DNA from: Paenibacillus qinlingensis
GTDB lineage: Bacteria > Bacillota > Bacilli > Paenibacillales > NBRC-103111
Assembly: GCF_013204845.1 (NCBI RefSeq)
Contig: NZ_JABMKY010000004.1
Location: 372,001 to 436,000 of the forward strand
DNA: 64,000 bases
Direction of reading: 5' to 3'
The notes beneath the pieces were generated by a model. The model saw only the letters and a list, made by a program, of their open reading frames with translations, searched no databases and was not told the origin of the DNA. Position numbers and translations under genes: made by a program. This document shows, piece by piece, positions 15,249-22,941 of the stretch; position 1 is the first letter of the stretch, and every line of letters begins with the position of its first letter.

Positions 15249-16103
15249 TTGATTTGGAATCGTTTAGGCGTATTGACGGATGAAGTATCTCCGGATTTTG
15301 AGAAAGCGTTGAATTGGGCTGCCGAGCAGGGGTTACAACATGTTGAAGTAAGAGTTGTGAATGGCGTCAATGTATCTGTATTGGCTGACGATCAGATCGC
15401 TGACATCCGCAAAATGGTTGAAGAGCGTGGGCTTTACGTCTCCGCCATTGCATCTCCTGTGTTTAAATGCGCGTTGGATCCCAAGCGAATGGTGGAATCG
15501 GGGGATACGTTCGGGCAGCAAGAACAGAGTGTGGAGGAGCATTTTAAGAAACTGGACAGGGTTATCGAAATTGCTAAAGGGCTGGGGACAACGCGCATCC
15601 GTATTTTCTCGTTCTGGCGAGAGTTGGAGCCGCAGCAGCATCGTGATGAGATTGTTCATCATTTAAAAAGGGCAGGCGACATCGCGGCGAGGGAAGGCGT
15701 GGTCCTGCTCCTAGAGAATGAGCCTTCCTGTAACGGAGGCTTTGCGGAGGAAGTAGCGGCACTTGTATCTGCCATCGATTCTCCAGCAGTTCGTGGTCTT
15801 TGGGATCCAGGCAATGAAGCGTATGGCGCCAGAGAGGCGTTCCCGAGCGGATACCAGTACATGAAGGATGCTTTGGCACATGTCCATTTGAAGGATGCCT
15901 ACATTCGTCACGATGGAACTCCGAAATGTGTGCCTCTTGGTTCAGGGGATGCGGCAATAACGGCTCAAATTAAGGCGCTTGAAGCGGATGGGTATGAGGG
16001 ATTGTATACGATTGAAACGCATTTTGTTCCAGAAGGCGGCAGCCAGCTGACAGGTACGCGAATGACACTGGATGCGCTTCGAGCTCTGCTTGAGGAGGTA
16101 TAG
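15249..16103 (+). CDS. Sugar isomerase/epimerase-fold TIM-barrel protein (AP-endonuclease-2 superfamily)
   Basis: The product has 284 residues from a TTG start at 15249, with GGTGGAGG about eight bases upstream and no earlier ATG in frame. The metal-site residues of the family are visible: LLLENEPS (E), GLWDPGNEA (D), LAHVHLKDA (H) and YTIETHF (E). Members isomerise or epimerise sugars, and some cleave or dehydrate 3-keto-glycosides. It is followed two bases later by a Gfo/Idh oxidoreductase, the partner seen in oxidative glycoside-processing pathways. It is the first gene of a six-gene sugar operon. Confidence 0.75.
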   Translation: MIWNRLGVLTDEVSPDFEKALNWAAEQGLQHVEVRVVNGVNVSVLADDQIADIRKMVEERGLYVSAIASPVFKCALDPKRMVESGDTFGQQEQSVEEHFKKLDRVIEIAKGLGTTRIRIFSFWRELEPQQHRDEIVHHLKRAGDIAAREGVVLLLENEPSCNGGFAEEVAALVSAIDSPAVRGLWDPGNEAYGAREAFPSGYQYMKDALAHVHLKDAYIRHDGTPKCVPLGSGDAAITAQIKALEADGYEGLYTIETHFVPEGGSQLTGTRMTLDALRALLEEV

Positions 16104-16105
16104 GG

Positions 16106-17122
16106 TTGGCTAACTGGAGGTTCGGGATTATCGGCTGTGGATCGGTCGCTGATTTTCATATCGAGGCTATACGTCAAATCGAAGAGGCTAGTCTGGTCGT
16201 GGTATCTAGTCGAACAGAGGCGAAAGCGCAAGAGGTTGCTGATCGAGAAGGCTGCTCTTGGACGACGGATTATCGCGAGCTTTTGGCCAGATCTGATGTA
16301 GATATCGTCTGTGTCACGACTTCAAGCGGCAGCCATGCAGCCATCGGTTTGGAGGTTGTGAAAGCTGGCAAGCATCTGATTATAGAGAAGCCAATCAGCA
16401 TGAATGTGAACGATGCGGAGCGGCTTGTGCAGGCGGCCAAAGCGAATCGTGTTACGCTCTCAGTCATCTCACAGCGGCGATTTGAAGCTCAGAATCAAGC
16501 GATTAAACGGGTGTTGGATGAGGGGGATCTCGGTAAGCTTCTGCTGGTTGAGGTGTCACTCCCCTTCCATCGATCCCAGTCTTATTACGATAGCGCGGAA
16601 TGGCGCGGAACGATTGCTGAGGACGGCGGGGCTTTAATGAACCAAGGGATTCATTGCTTGGATCTGCTGCTGTGGTTCGCTGGAGACGTTCACACCGTCT
16701 TTGGGAAAGTGGCTACTCAGACGCACGATATGGAAGCCGAAGATATGGGATTAGCCATTTTACAATTTAAAAATGGGACTTTCGGTACAATCATGGCCTC
16801 GACCAGCATTGCCCCGGGATTTGCAGCGACGATCAATTTGTACGGGGAAAAGGGTTCGATCAAGCTGGAAGGCTCGACGATTGTCCATTGGACGGTGCCG
16901 GGACGAAGCGAACCAACTTGGGCGCAAGCAGGCGCCTACGGCGGGATTACCGATCCGCGCAGCATTGTATCGGATTTTCATCAAAGCCAGCTGTTGGACG
17001 TCATGGCTTCCATCGAAGCCGGGGATGAACCGCTCGTTACAGGTGAATCTGGATTGCGCGCGGTGCAGCTAGTTGAACAGATTTATAAGAGCGCTGCCGA
17101 AGGGCGGCAGCTGACTATATGA
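16106..17122 (+). CDS. Gfo/Idh/MocA-family oxidoreductase
   Basis: The product has 338 residues from TTG 16106; GAGGAGG overlaps the end of the previous gene, indicating translational coupling. The Rossmann motif GIIGCGSVADFH (7-18), the EKPISMN motif with the family lysine, and GGALMNQGIHCLD with the catalytic histidine are all present. Members oxidise or reduce sugar hydroxyls with NAD(P). The neighbours (isomerase-fold protein, NagB, NagA) point to an amino sugar or a glycoside of one. The substrate cannot be read from sequence. Confidence 0.85.
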   Translation: MANWRFGIIGCGSVADFHIEAIRQIEEASLVVVSSRTEAKAQEVADREGCSWTTDYRELLARSDVDIVCVTTSSGSHAAIGLEVVKAGKHLIIEKPISMNVNDAERLVQAAKANRVTLSVISQRRFEAQNQAIKRVLDEGDLGKLLLVEVSLPFHRSQSYYDSAEWRGTIAEDGGALMNQGIHCLDLLLWFAGDVHTVFGKVATQTHDMEAEDMGLAILQFKNGTFGTIMASTSIAPGFAATINLYGEKGSIKLEGSTIVHWTVPGRSEPTWAQAGAYGGITDPRSIVSDFHQSQLLDVMASIEAGDEPLVTGESGLRAVQLVEQIYKSAAEGRQLTI

Positions 17123-17141
17123 TAAATGGAGGAACGGTCCT

Positions 17142-17924
17142 ATGAGCGAGTCACAAGTACAGGTACAGCCAATCTGGCAGGCACGAATCGATGCGTTGCA
17201 GGTGAATGTGTATGAGAATCGGATCGCGTTGGGGCAAGCGGCTGGGCTAGATGCAGCCAACCAAATCAAGTCGCTGCTTGCTGAGAAAGCGGCTATCCGT
17301 ATTATTTTCGCGGCAGCGCCCTCGCAAAATGAAATGCTCGAAACGCTGGCTCAAGATAAAGCCATCGACTGGTCGCGGATCACTGTGTTTCACATGGATG
17401 AATACATCGGGTTGAGAGAGGATGCGCCGCAGAGATTTGGGCGCTTTTTGAACGATCGATTGTTCGATCAGGTAAAGCCGGGCACCGTACATCTGATTAA
17501 TAGTCTGAACCAGGCAGATGACGAGTGTAGACGATATAGCGCACTCCTTGAAGAAGCGCCGATTGACATTGTCTGCCTTGGCATTGGTGAGAATGGTCAC
17601 ATCGCCTTCAATGACCCTCCTGTTGCCGATTTCGCTGATCCGGCGTTGATTAAGCCTGTGGAGTTGGATGACGTTTGCCGGCAGCAGCAGGTGAATGATG
17701 GATGTTTTGACAGTTTCGCTGATGTGCCGACCCATGCATTAACCTTAACTATTCCAGCGCTGATATCGGGGGCACATTTGTTCTGTTCCGTACCTGGTGT
17801 AACGAAGCATGTGGCGGTGAAACGTACATTGAACGGAGACATCTCGACCGAGTGTCCGTCGACGATTCTCCGCGAGCATCCGGACTGTACGATGTATCTG
17901 GACCGCGATTCCTATGGCCGATAA
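17142..17924 (+). CDS. nagB: Glucosamine-6-phosphate deaminase (NagB family, variant subgroup)
   Basis: The product has 260 residues with GGAGG before the ATG. FHMDEYIGL carries the catalytic D86, and GIGENGHIAFNDPP carries H153; the other two positions of the classical site read N151 and D158, where the E. coli enzyme has Asp and Glu. VPTHALTLTIPAL follows. The reaction expected is GlcN6P to fructose-6-phosphate plus ammonia. The variant residues suggest a subgroup that may act on another phosphorylated amino sugar. The 3' end overlaps nagA by 11 bp. Confidence 0.8.
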   Translation: MSESQVQVQPIWQARIDALQVNVYENRIALGQAAGLDAANQIKSLLAEKAAIRIIFAAAPSQNEMLETLAQDKAIDWSRITVFHMDEYIGLREDAPQRFGRFLNDRLFDQVKPGTVHLINSLNQADDECRRYSALLEEAPIDIVCLGIGENGHIAFNDPPVADFADPALIKPVELDDVCRQQQVNDGCFDSFADVPTHALTLTIPALISGAHLFCSVPGVTKHVAVKRTLNGDISTECPSTILREHPDCTMYLDRDSYGR

Positions 17925-19095
17925 TACGAGCGTCATTCGTGCACGCCATTATGCCTCAGGATCACCTGTTGCGGTTACCGTCCGCGATGGACGAATTGAT
18001 GAAGTGAGGCAGTTGGACGATTCCCTGCAAGAGGAATTGCCGATCGTCGCCCCTGGCTTGGTCGATCTGCAGATCAATGGCTATGCGGGATTAGACTTCA
18101 ACCAGCTTCCGCTGCAAGCGGAAACGGTTAGTCAGATCATCCGCAAGCTATGGCGGGAAGGGGTCACCTCCAGTTACCCCACCGTCATTACGAACTCGCC
18201 AGAGCCGATCACTAGTGCGCTCGGCAGTATTGCGAGCGCCTGCGCAGCGGATGCGGCGACGGAGCAAGGCATTGCGGGCATTCATCTCGAAGGCCCGTTC
18301 ATTTCACCGGATGACGGAGCGCGTGGCGCTCACCGCCTGGATGCCGTAAGGCCGCCGGATTGGGACCTCTTCTGCCGCTGGCAGGAAGCGGCGGGCGGCC
18401 GCATCAAGATCGTGACACTGTCGCCGGAATGGCCGGACAGTGCCACATTCATCAAGCGCTGCGTCGATAGTGGCGTGATCGTGTCCATCGGCCACACTGC
18501 GGCAGACGCTTCGCAGATTGAGGAAGCCGTTGCGGCAGGTGCACGGATGTCGACGCATCTGGGGAATGGCGCGCACCTGATGCTGCCGCGTCATCCTAAT
18601 TACCTGTGGGAGCAATTGGCACAGGAGGCGTTGTGGAGCTGTGTCATCGCGGATGGGTTTCATTTGCCGGACCAAGTGCTGAAGGTTGTGCTGAAAGTAA
18701 AGGGCGAGCAAGCACTGCTAGTCAGTGATGCCGTTGCCATCAGCGGTCTTGAACCAGGCGTCTATAAGACGCACATCGGTGGAGATGTTGTACTTACCAC
18801 AGAAGGCAAGCTTCACTTGGCTGCTGACCCCCGGCTTCTTGCAGGCTCGGCCCAGATGCTGCTGTGGGGTATTGCGCATCTGAACAGACGAGGCATCGCC
18901 GAGTTCTCATCCGCGTGGGAAATGGCCTCGACACGCCCGGCTCGCTTGATGGGGTTACCTGTCGCAGCGGGAATATCGGCAGGAGCCCCGGCTGATTTCG
19001 TGCTCTTGGGCAATGTGCGAGATGATGGCAGCATCCCCTTACGGCAGACTTACAAAGCCGGGAAGCTCGTTTATGTTGAGGGTAGTGAGATTTAA
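17914..19095 (+). CDS. nagA: N-acetylglucosamine-6-phosphate deacetylase
   Basis: The product has 393 residues, starting inside the end of nagB. The amidohydrolase fold is clear: LVDLQINGYAGLDFN, the metal glutamate in GIHLEGPFIS, metal histidines in SIGHTAADASQ and STHLGNGAHLMLPRHPN, and the catalytic aspartate in LVSDAVAISG. It removes acetate from GlcNAc6P, supplying NagB. The STHLGNGAH variant, in place of the common THLFNAM, again points to a subgroup distinct from the classical enzyme. No sugar kinase or PTS lies beside it. Confidence 0.85.
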   Translation: MADNTSVIRARHYASGSPVAVTVRDGRIDEVRQLDDSLQEELPIVAPGLVDLQINGYAGLDFNQLPLQAETVSQIIRKLWREGVTSSYPTVITNSPEPITSALGSIASACAADAATEQGIAGIHLEGPFISPDDGARGAHRLDAVRPPDWDLFCRWQEAAGGRIKIVTLSPEWPDSATFIKRCVDSGVIVSIGHTAADASQIEEAVAAGARMSTHLGNGAHLMLPRHPNYLWEQLAQEALWSCVIADGFHLPDQVLKVVLKVKGEQALLVSDAVAISGLEPGVYKTHIGGDVVLTTEGKLHLAADPRLLAGSAQMLLWGIAHLNRRGIAEFSSAWEMASTRPARLMGLPVAAGISAGAPADFVLLGNVRDDGSIPLRQTYKAGKLVYVEGSEI

Positions 19096-19192
19096 TAGAA
19101 GCGCGGATTTGCTCGTCGCACGATAGGGTTGTTCTATTCGGCCAATTGGCATATGCTTGAAGGAAATATGGCTTCGGACAGGTGGTAATCGT

Positions 19193-20098
19193 ATGAGCAT
19201 GGGGAAGGGAATGTCCTATTTTCAAAGTAATTTAACGCTGAAAAAGGAATTTCCTTTTAAAATATTCAGCTACTCCAGCCTCTCGCTGAAGCAGCCCTTG
19301 CATATTCACGAATATACGCAGATTGCATACGTACTCAAGGGGGTATGCAACCATCAGCTGCGAGGCAAGTCGCTGAATGTCAGCAGAGGGGATATGTTTA
19401 TCATCACCCCAGGGGTGGAGCACAGCTTGAGCGCTATCCAGGATCAGGAGTTCGAAGTGGTGCTGATTGATTTTCTCCCGTATTTGGTGAGGGAGCAGTT
19501 GAAGCCTTTCTCAGATACCCTGCAGCCTTTACTTCAAAATGCAGACGAACAACCCGAGATATCCTCCTTACCGCAGCCGTGGCTGCATATCTCCAAGTCG
19601 AAGCAGCTTCTCGTCGAGCAACTGCTTCAAGATATTCAGGATGAATTTGAGCATCGTGAAGCGGGTTACGAATTTGCTATTTGTACGAGTCTCGTCAAGC
19701 TGCTCATTATTATGGATCGCGAATACCGGCGTGCAAGGCGAAAGCAACGTGTGCAATCAACATCGATGAGTCAGCATCCAATTGAAGAAGTAAAACGATA
19801 TATACACGATAATTACAGTCAGGATATTCCGTTGGAGCAAGGAGCTTTCCTAGCGAATATGGCGCCTGCGTACTTTAGTACGGTTTTTAAGAAAGAGACA
19901 GGGCAGAACTTCGTTGATTATGTGAATGAGGTACGCATTGAAAGAGCGATGGAGTTGATTCAGCGCAATATGCATACGATTACACAAATTGGCTTCCAGG
20001 TCGGATTTCATCATCTGAGCCATTTTATCCGAACATTCAAAAAACGAACAGGCATCACGCCTACTGAATATAAGAAAACGTTTGGCAAGACCCCCTAA
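19193..20098 (+). CDS. AraC-family regulator with cupin sensor
   Basis: The product has 301 residues from ATG 19193, with AGGTGG seven bases upstream. The N-terminal AraC cupin is at about 25-110 (HIHEYTQIAYVLKG, GDMFIITPGVEHSL) and the double HTH in the last 100 residues (IPLEQGAFLANMAPAYFSTVFKKE; ITQIGFQVGFHHLSHFIRTFKKRTG). It lies within the sugar operon, between nagA and the second Gfo/Idh gene, so it probably activates this operon in response to a sugar intermediate. Confidence 0.85.
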   Translation: MSMGKGMSYFQSNLTLKKEFPFKIFSYSSLSLKQPLHIHEYTQIAYVLKGVCNHQLRGKSLNVSRGDMFIITPGVEHSLSAIQDQEFEVVLIDFLPYLVREQLKPFSDTLQPLLQNADEQPEISSLPQPWLHISKSKQLLVEQLLQDIQDEFEHREAGYEFAICTSLVKLLIIMDREYRRARRKQRVQSTSMSQHPIEEVKRYIHDNYSQDIPLEQGAFLANMAPAYFSTVFKKETGQNFVDYVNEVRIERAMELIQRNMHTITQIGFQVGFHHLSHFIRTFKKRTGITPTEYKKTFGKTP

Positions 20099-20123
20099 AC
20101 CTACGAAGAAAGAGGTAGTTGAG

Positions 20124-21209
20124 ATGACCAAGAAAATTGTAAAGGTAGGTATTATCGGACAGGGACGCAGCGGGCGCGATATCCATGGGAATTTACTTGT
20201 TCAATTGCCTGAGCATTACCGAATTACAGCGGTTGCGGACTCCATTCCAGAGCGTCAAGAGCTGGCGAAACAAGAATACGGATGCCAAGCTTACGGGTCC
20301 TGGGAGGAGATGGTTGCTCAAGAGGAACTGGATTTGATTGTGAATGCTTCTCCGAGCCATCAGCATTTTCCGATTACGCTAGAGCTACTTAACCGCGGTC
20401 TACATGTGTTGTGCGAGAAGCCGTTGGCGAAATCAACGGAGGAAGTTGACCAGCTCATCGAGGCATCCGAGCGAAACGGCGCTATCTTGGCGGTATTCCA
20501 GCAATCCCGATATCAGCCTGCCTTCGTTCAGCTGCGTAAAGTGATTGAATCTGGCGTACTGGGGCGCATCGTGCAGATCGACTTCAGCTATAACGGATTT
20601 GCTCGCCGTTGGGATTGGCAAACGTTGCAAAGCAATAATGGCGGTAGCTTGATGAATACAGGACCACATCCACTGGATCAGGCGCTGCAGCTGTTCGGTG
20701 CGGACGCACAGCCGGAGGTCATGTGCATCATGGACAGAACGAATACGTTCGGTGATGCGGAGGACTATGTGAAGCTTTTGCTGCGTGGAAAAGGTAGGCC
20801 AACGATTGATTTGGAAATTTCATCCAGCTCCGCCTATCCTCACGAGCAGTTCAACATTCAAGGAACGAATGGTGGCCTGCATGGAACGGGGGATAAGCTG
20901 GAGTGGAAATATTTTAAACCTGAGGAAGCGCCTGAGCAGAAGCTAATCCGAGAGCCTTTATTTTCAGCAGATGGGAAGCCTGCCTATTGCAGTGAAAAGC
21001 TGCCTTGGCAAACGGAAAGCTGGGAGGTTGCGAATCCTGGTGGAAAATCAACTTTCGAGCATATGACGGAGAAGCTGTACCTGATGTTGTATGACACGCT
21101 GACCGAGGGGAAAGAGTTGGAAATTACACCTCAGCAGGTGCGCAGGCAGCTGTGGGTTATTGAGGAGTGTCAACGCCAGAATCCTCATATTTATGCGGAA
21201 AAGCAATAA
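20124..21209 (+). CDS. Gfo/Idh/MocA-family oxidoreductase
   Basis: The product has 361 residues from ATG 20124, with GAGG eight bases upstream. The Rossmann motif GIIGQGRSGRDIHG, the CEKPLAKSTEEVDQ lysine motif and GGSLMNTGPHPLDQ with the catalytic histidine are visible. It is more distant from the 16106 paralogue than a recent duplicate would be. It ends the sugar operon and is followed by a terminator. Two oxidoreductases plus an isomerase-fold protein fit an oxidise-cleave-reduce pathway. Confidence 0.85.
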   Translation: MTKKIVKVGIIGQGRSGRDIHGNLLVQLPEHYRITAVADSIPERQELAKQEYGCQAYGSWEEMVAQEELDLIVNASPSHQHFPITLELLNRGLHVLCEKPLAKSTEEVDQLIEASERNGAILAVFQQSRYQPAFVQLRKVIESGVLGRIVQIDFSYNGFARRWDWQTLQSNNGGSLMNTGPHPLDQALQLFGADAQPEVMCIMDRTNTFGDAEDYVKLLLRGKGRPTIDLEISSSSAYPHEQFNIQGTNGGLHGTGDKLEWKYFKPEEAPEQKLIREPLFSADGKPAYCSEKLPWQTESWEVANPGGKSTFEHMTEKLYLMLYDTLTEGKELEITPQQVRRQLWVIEECQRQNPHIYAEKQ

Positions 21210-21217
21210 GAAGCAAT

Positions 21218-21255
21218 GCCCCGAACTCGCTTTTTTGGCGGAGGAGGGGCTTTTT
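21218..21255 (+). terminator. Terminator of the sugar operon
   Basis: GCCCC (21218-21222) pairs with GGGGC (21246-21250), followed by TTTTT. The loop is fairly long. Confidence 0.65.
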
Positions 21256-21335
21256 GAGATCGATCGTGCTGAGAGGACGGCGGGAAAGCGTGATCTCGCA
21301 CGCTTATTAAGGTTCGCGAGCGGCTCAGTTAAAAA

Positions 21336-21520
21336 TAACTGGATTTCCTGTAGTTAATTTTGGACGGTTTCATCTTTTTTAAGGAATAAATGTATTTCAT
21401 ACAGCTAAATGAGCACGATTTGATGGGAATAGTGGAATGTGGCGATATTAACTGTATTTTTTACATTTAATTGGATTTTCTTGGGGGAATTCCGGGAAAT
21501 AGATGTAGTTTATACAGTTA
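21336..21520. repeat. Palindrome quartet, family A, copy 2 (51-62-51 spacing)
   Basis: Units start at 21336 (TAACTGGA-N5-TGTAGTTA), 21387 (TAAATGTA-N5-TACAGCTA), 21449 (TAACTGTA-N5-TACATTTA) and 21500 (TAGATGTA-N5-TACAGTTA). The spacings are 51, 62 and 51 bp. The central spacer starts AATGAGCACGATT, close to ATATGAGCAGGATT in copy 1. Confidence 0.88.
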
Positions 21521-21537
21521 GTTGTCGGCGAGTGGTA

Positions 21538-21745
21538 AGTGAGTGTGTATGTGCGAGTGGCGAGCTAGTGGCTAGTGAAAGTGTATATGAGCGAGTGATG
21601 GGGCTAGTAGCTAGTGAGTGTATATGTGCGAGTGGCGGGCTAGTGGTTAGTGAGTGTATATGTGCGAGTGGCTGGCTAGTGGATAGTGAATGTATATGTG
21701 CAAGTGGCGGGCTAGTAGCTAGTGAGTGTATATGAGCAAGATGCG
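21538..21745 (+). repeat. 36-bp tandem repeat array, about six units
   Basis: Units beginning AGTGA start at 21538, 21574, 21613, 21649, 21685 and 21721, with periods 36, 39, 36, 36 and 36. The typical content is AGTGAGTGTATATGTGCGAG followed by TGGCGGGCTAGTAGCT. The period is a multiple of three, so the array reads open as a cysteine-rich 12-residue repeat, but there is no RBS or signal sequence and it is regarded as non-coding. Confidence 0.85.
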
Positions 21746-21913
21746 CTGCCCACCTAGTTAGCCTCATTTCATAGATGATTCTTATCATCTACCAATAAGT
21801 GAAAGATTTGCTTATATGCGAGATCGCCATGATGTCCTATATTTCTCAGTAAGGCTATGCCAATTGCTTTAAGTTACGTATGTGTGAACATGGGTACCCA
21901 GAGGAGGAGCAGC

Positions 21914-22885
21914 ATGAACTGGATTTTTGAACGGATGGAAGCGTCGCATCTGAGTGATATGGTGGTGCTTTGGAATAAGGAGTTGTTGGCGTCGTTTCCG
22001 ATGAGGCTGCGATTGCTGGAACAGAATGTGGTAGGAGACAGACTTTGGCTAAGGGAAGGATCTTGGGTAGCGCTAGAGGAGTCGTCAAGGCGTGTTGTTG
22101 GATTCGTTATTGCCAAAATGGCAAGTGATGTTACTACGCGTTTTGGCATTCGCGGGGATATGGGATGGATTCAGGCTCTGATGGTAGACCCGGAGTATAG
22201 AAACAAGGGAATCGGAAGTTCTTTACTTTACAAAGCTGAAGAGGCCCTGCAGAATGCAGGAGCACGACGGATCATGCTGGGTAATGATCTGCACGGCCGT
22301 CTGTTTCCAGGGATTCCGGATCAGCTCGAGGAAACGAAAGCGTGGTTTGAGAAGAGGACTTACTCCTTCTTGGAGAAATCTTTTGATCTGATGAATGCGT
22401 ACCAAGAGGATCAGATCGTATCTTTGCCAGCTGTCCATGAGGCAACATTCCGAGTTGCCAATCCGCACGATCGAGAAGGTTTAACTGCGTTCATGAGCCG
22501 CTGCTTTCCTGGTACATGGGATTATCAGCATCGCGATTATTGGGAACGCGGGGGGACGGGCCGGGAATTCGTGCTACTAGAGAAAGAAGGCTCGATCATT
22601 GGTTTCTGTAGGATGAACGATGCACAGTCTCCCCTGTTAGCGCAGAACATTTACTGGTCGCCGCTCTTTGAAGGCGAATTAGGCGGCATTGGCCCTCTAG
22701 GCATTGATGAGAGCTTCCGTGGATATAAGTACGGTATCTCGATTGTACAAGCAGCAATTCATTACCTGTTGCAGCGTGATGTTCGCCACGTGGTCATTGA
22801 TACGACACCTTTCGTAGATTTCTACGGAAAGTTGGGCTATCTTAGTTGGAAATGCTATGCGAGATATGCCAAGGATTTAAATTAA
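21914..22885 (+). CDS. Tandem GNAT-domain N-acetyltransferase
   Basis: The product has 323 residues from ATG 21914, with GAGGAGG about six bases upstream. The first GNAT domain (about 1-150) has the acetyl-CoA loop RNKGIGSSLL near residue 100. The second (about 175-323) has SFRGYKYGISIVQAA and ends in a VDFYGKLGYLSWK motif. The substrate is unknown; double-GNAT proteins of Bacillales modify small amines, antibiotics or protein termini. It is monocistronic and convergent with the regulator at 22942, sharing a terminator. Confidence 0.8.
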   Translation: MNWIFERMEASHLSDMVVLWNKELLASFPMRLRLLEQNVVGDRLWLREGSWVALEESSRRVVGFVIAKMASDVTTRFGIRGDMGWIQALMVDPEYRNKGIGSSLLYKAEEALQNAGARRIMLGNDLHGRLFPGIPDQLEETKAWFEKRTYSFLEKSFDLMNAYQEDQIVSLPAVHEATFRVANPHDREGLTAFMSRCFPGTWDYQHRDYWERGGTGREFVLLEKEGSIIGFCRMNDAQSPLLAQNIYWSPLFEGELGGIGPLGIDESFRGYKYGISIVQAAIHYLLQRDVRHVVIDTTPFVDFYGKLGYLSWKCYARYAKDLN

Positions 22886-22897
22886 GGGAATTAAAGA

Positions 22898-22938
22898 GGG
22901 AGCAGATACACCATTCGGGTGTGTTTGCTCCCTTTTTT
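22898..22938. terminator. Bidirectional terminator between convergent genes
   Basis: GGGAGCA (22898-22904) pairs with TGCTCCC (22926-22932), enclosing ACACC / GGTGT, with T residues on the plus side. Confidence 0.85.
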
Positions 22939-22941
22939 GAA

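Noticed and set aside
21439-21735. Open frame with a 12-residue cysteine-rich repeat
   Set aside because: It arises because the 36-bp repeat period is a multiple of three. There is no RBS and no signal sequence, and the frame includes palindrome elements.
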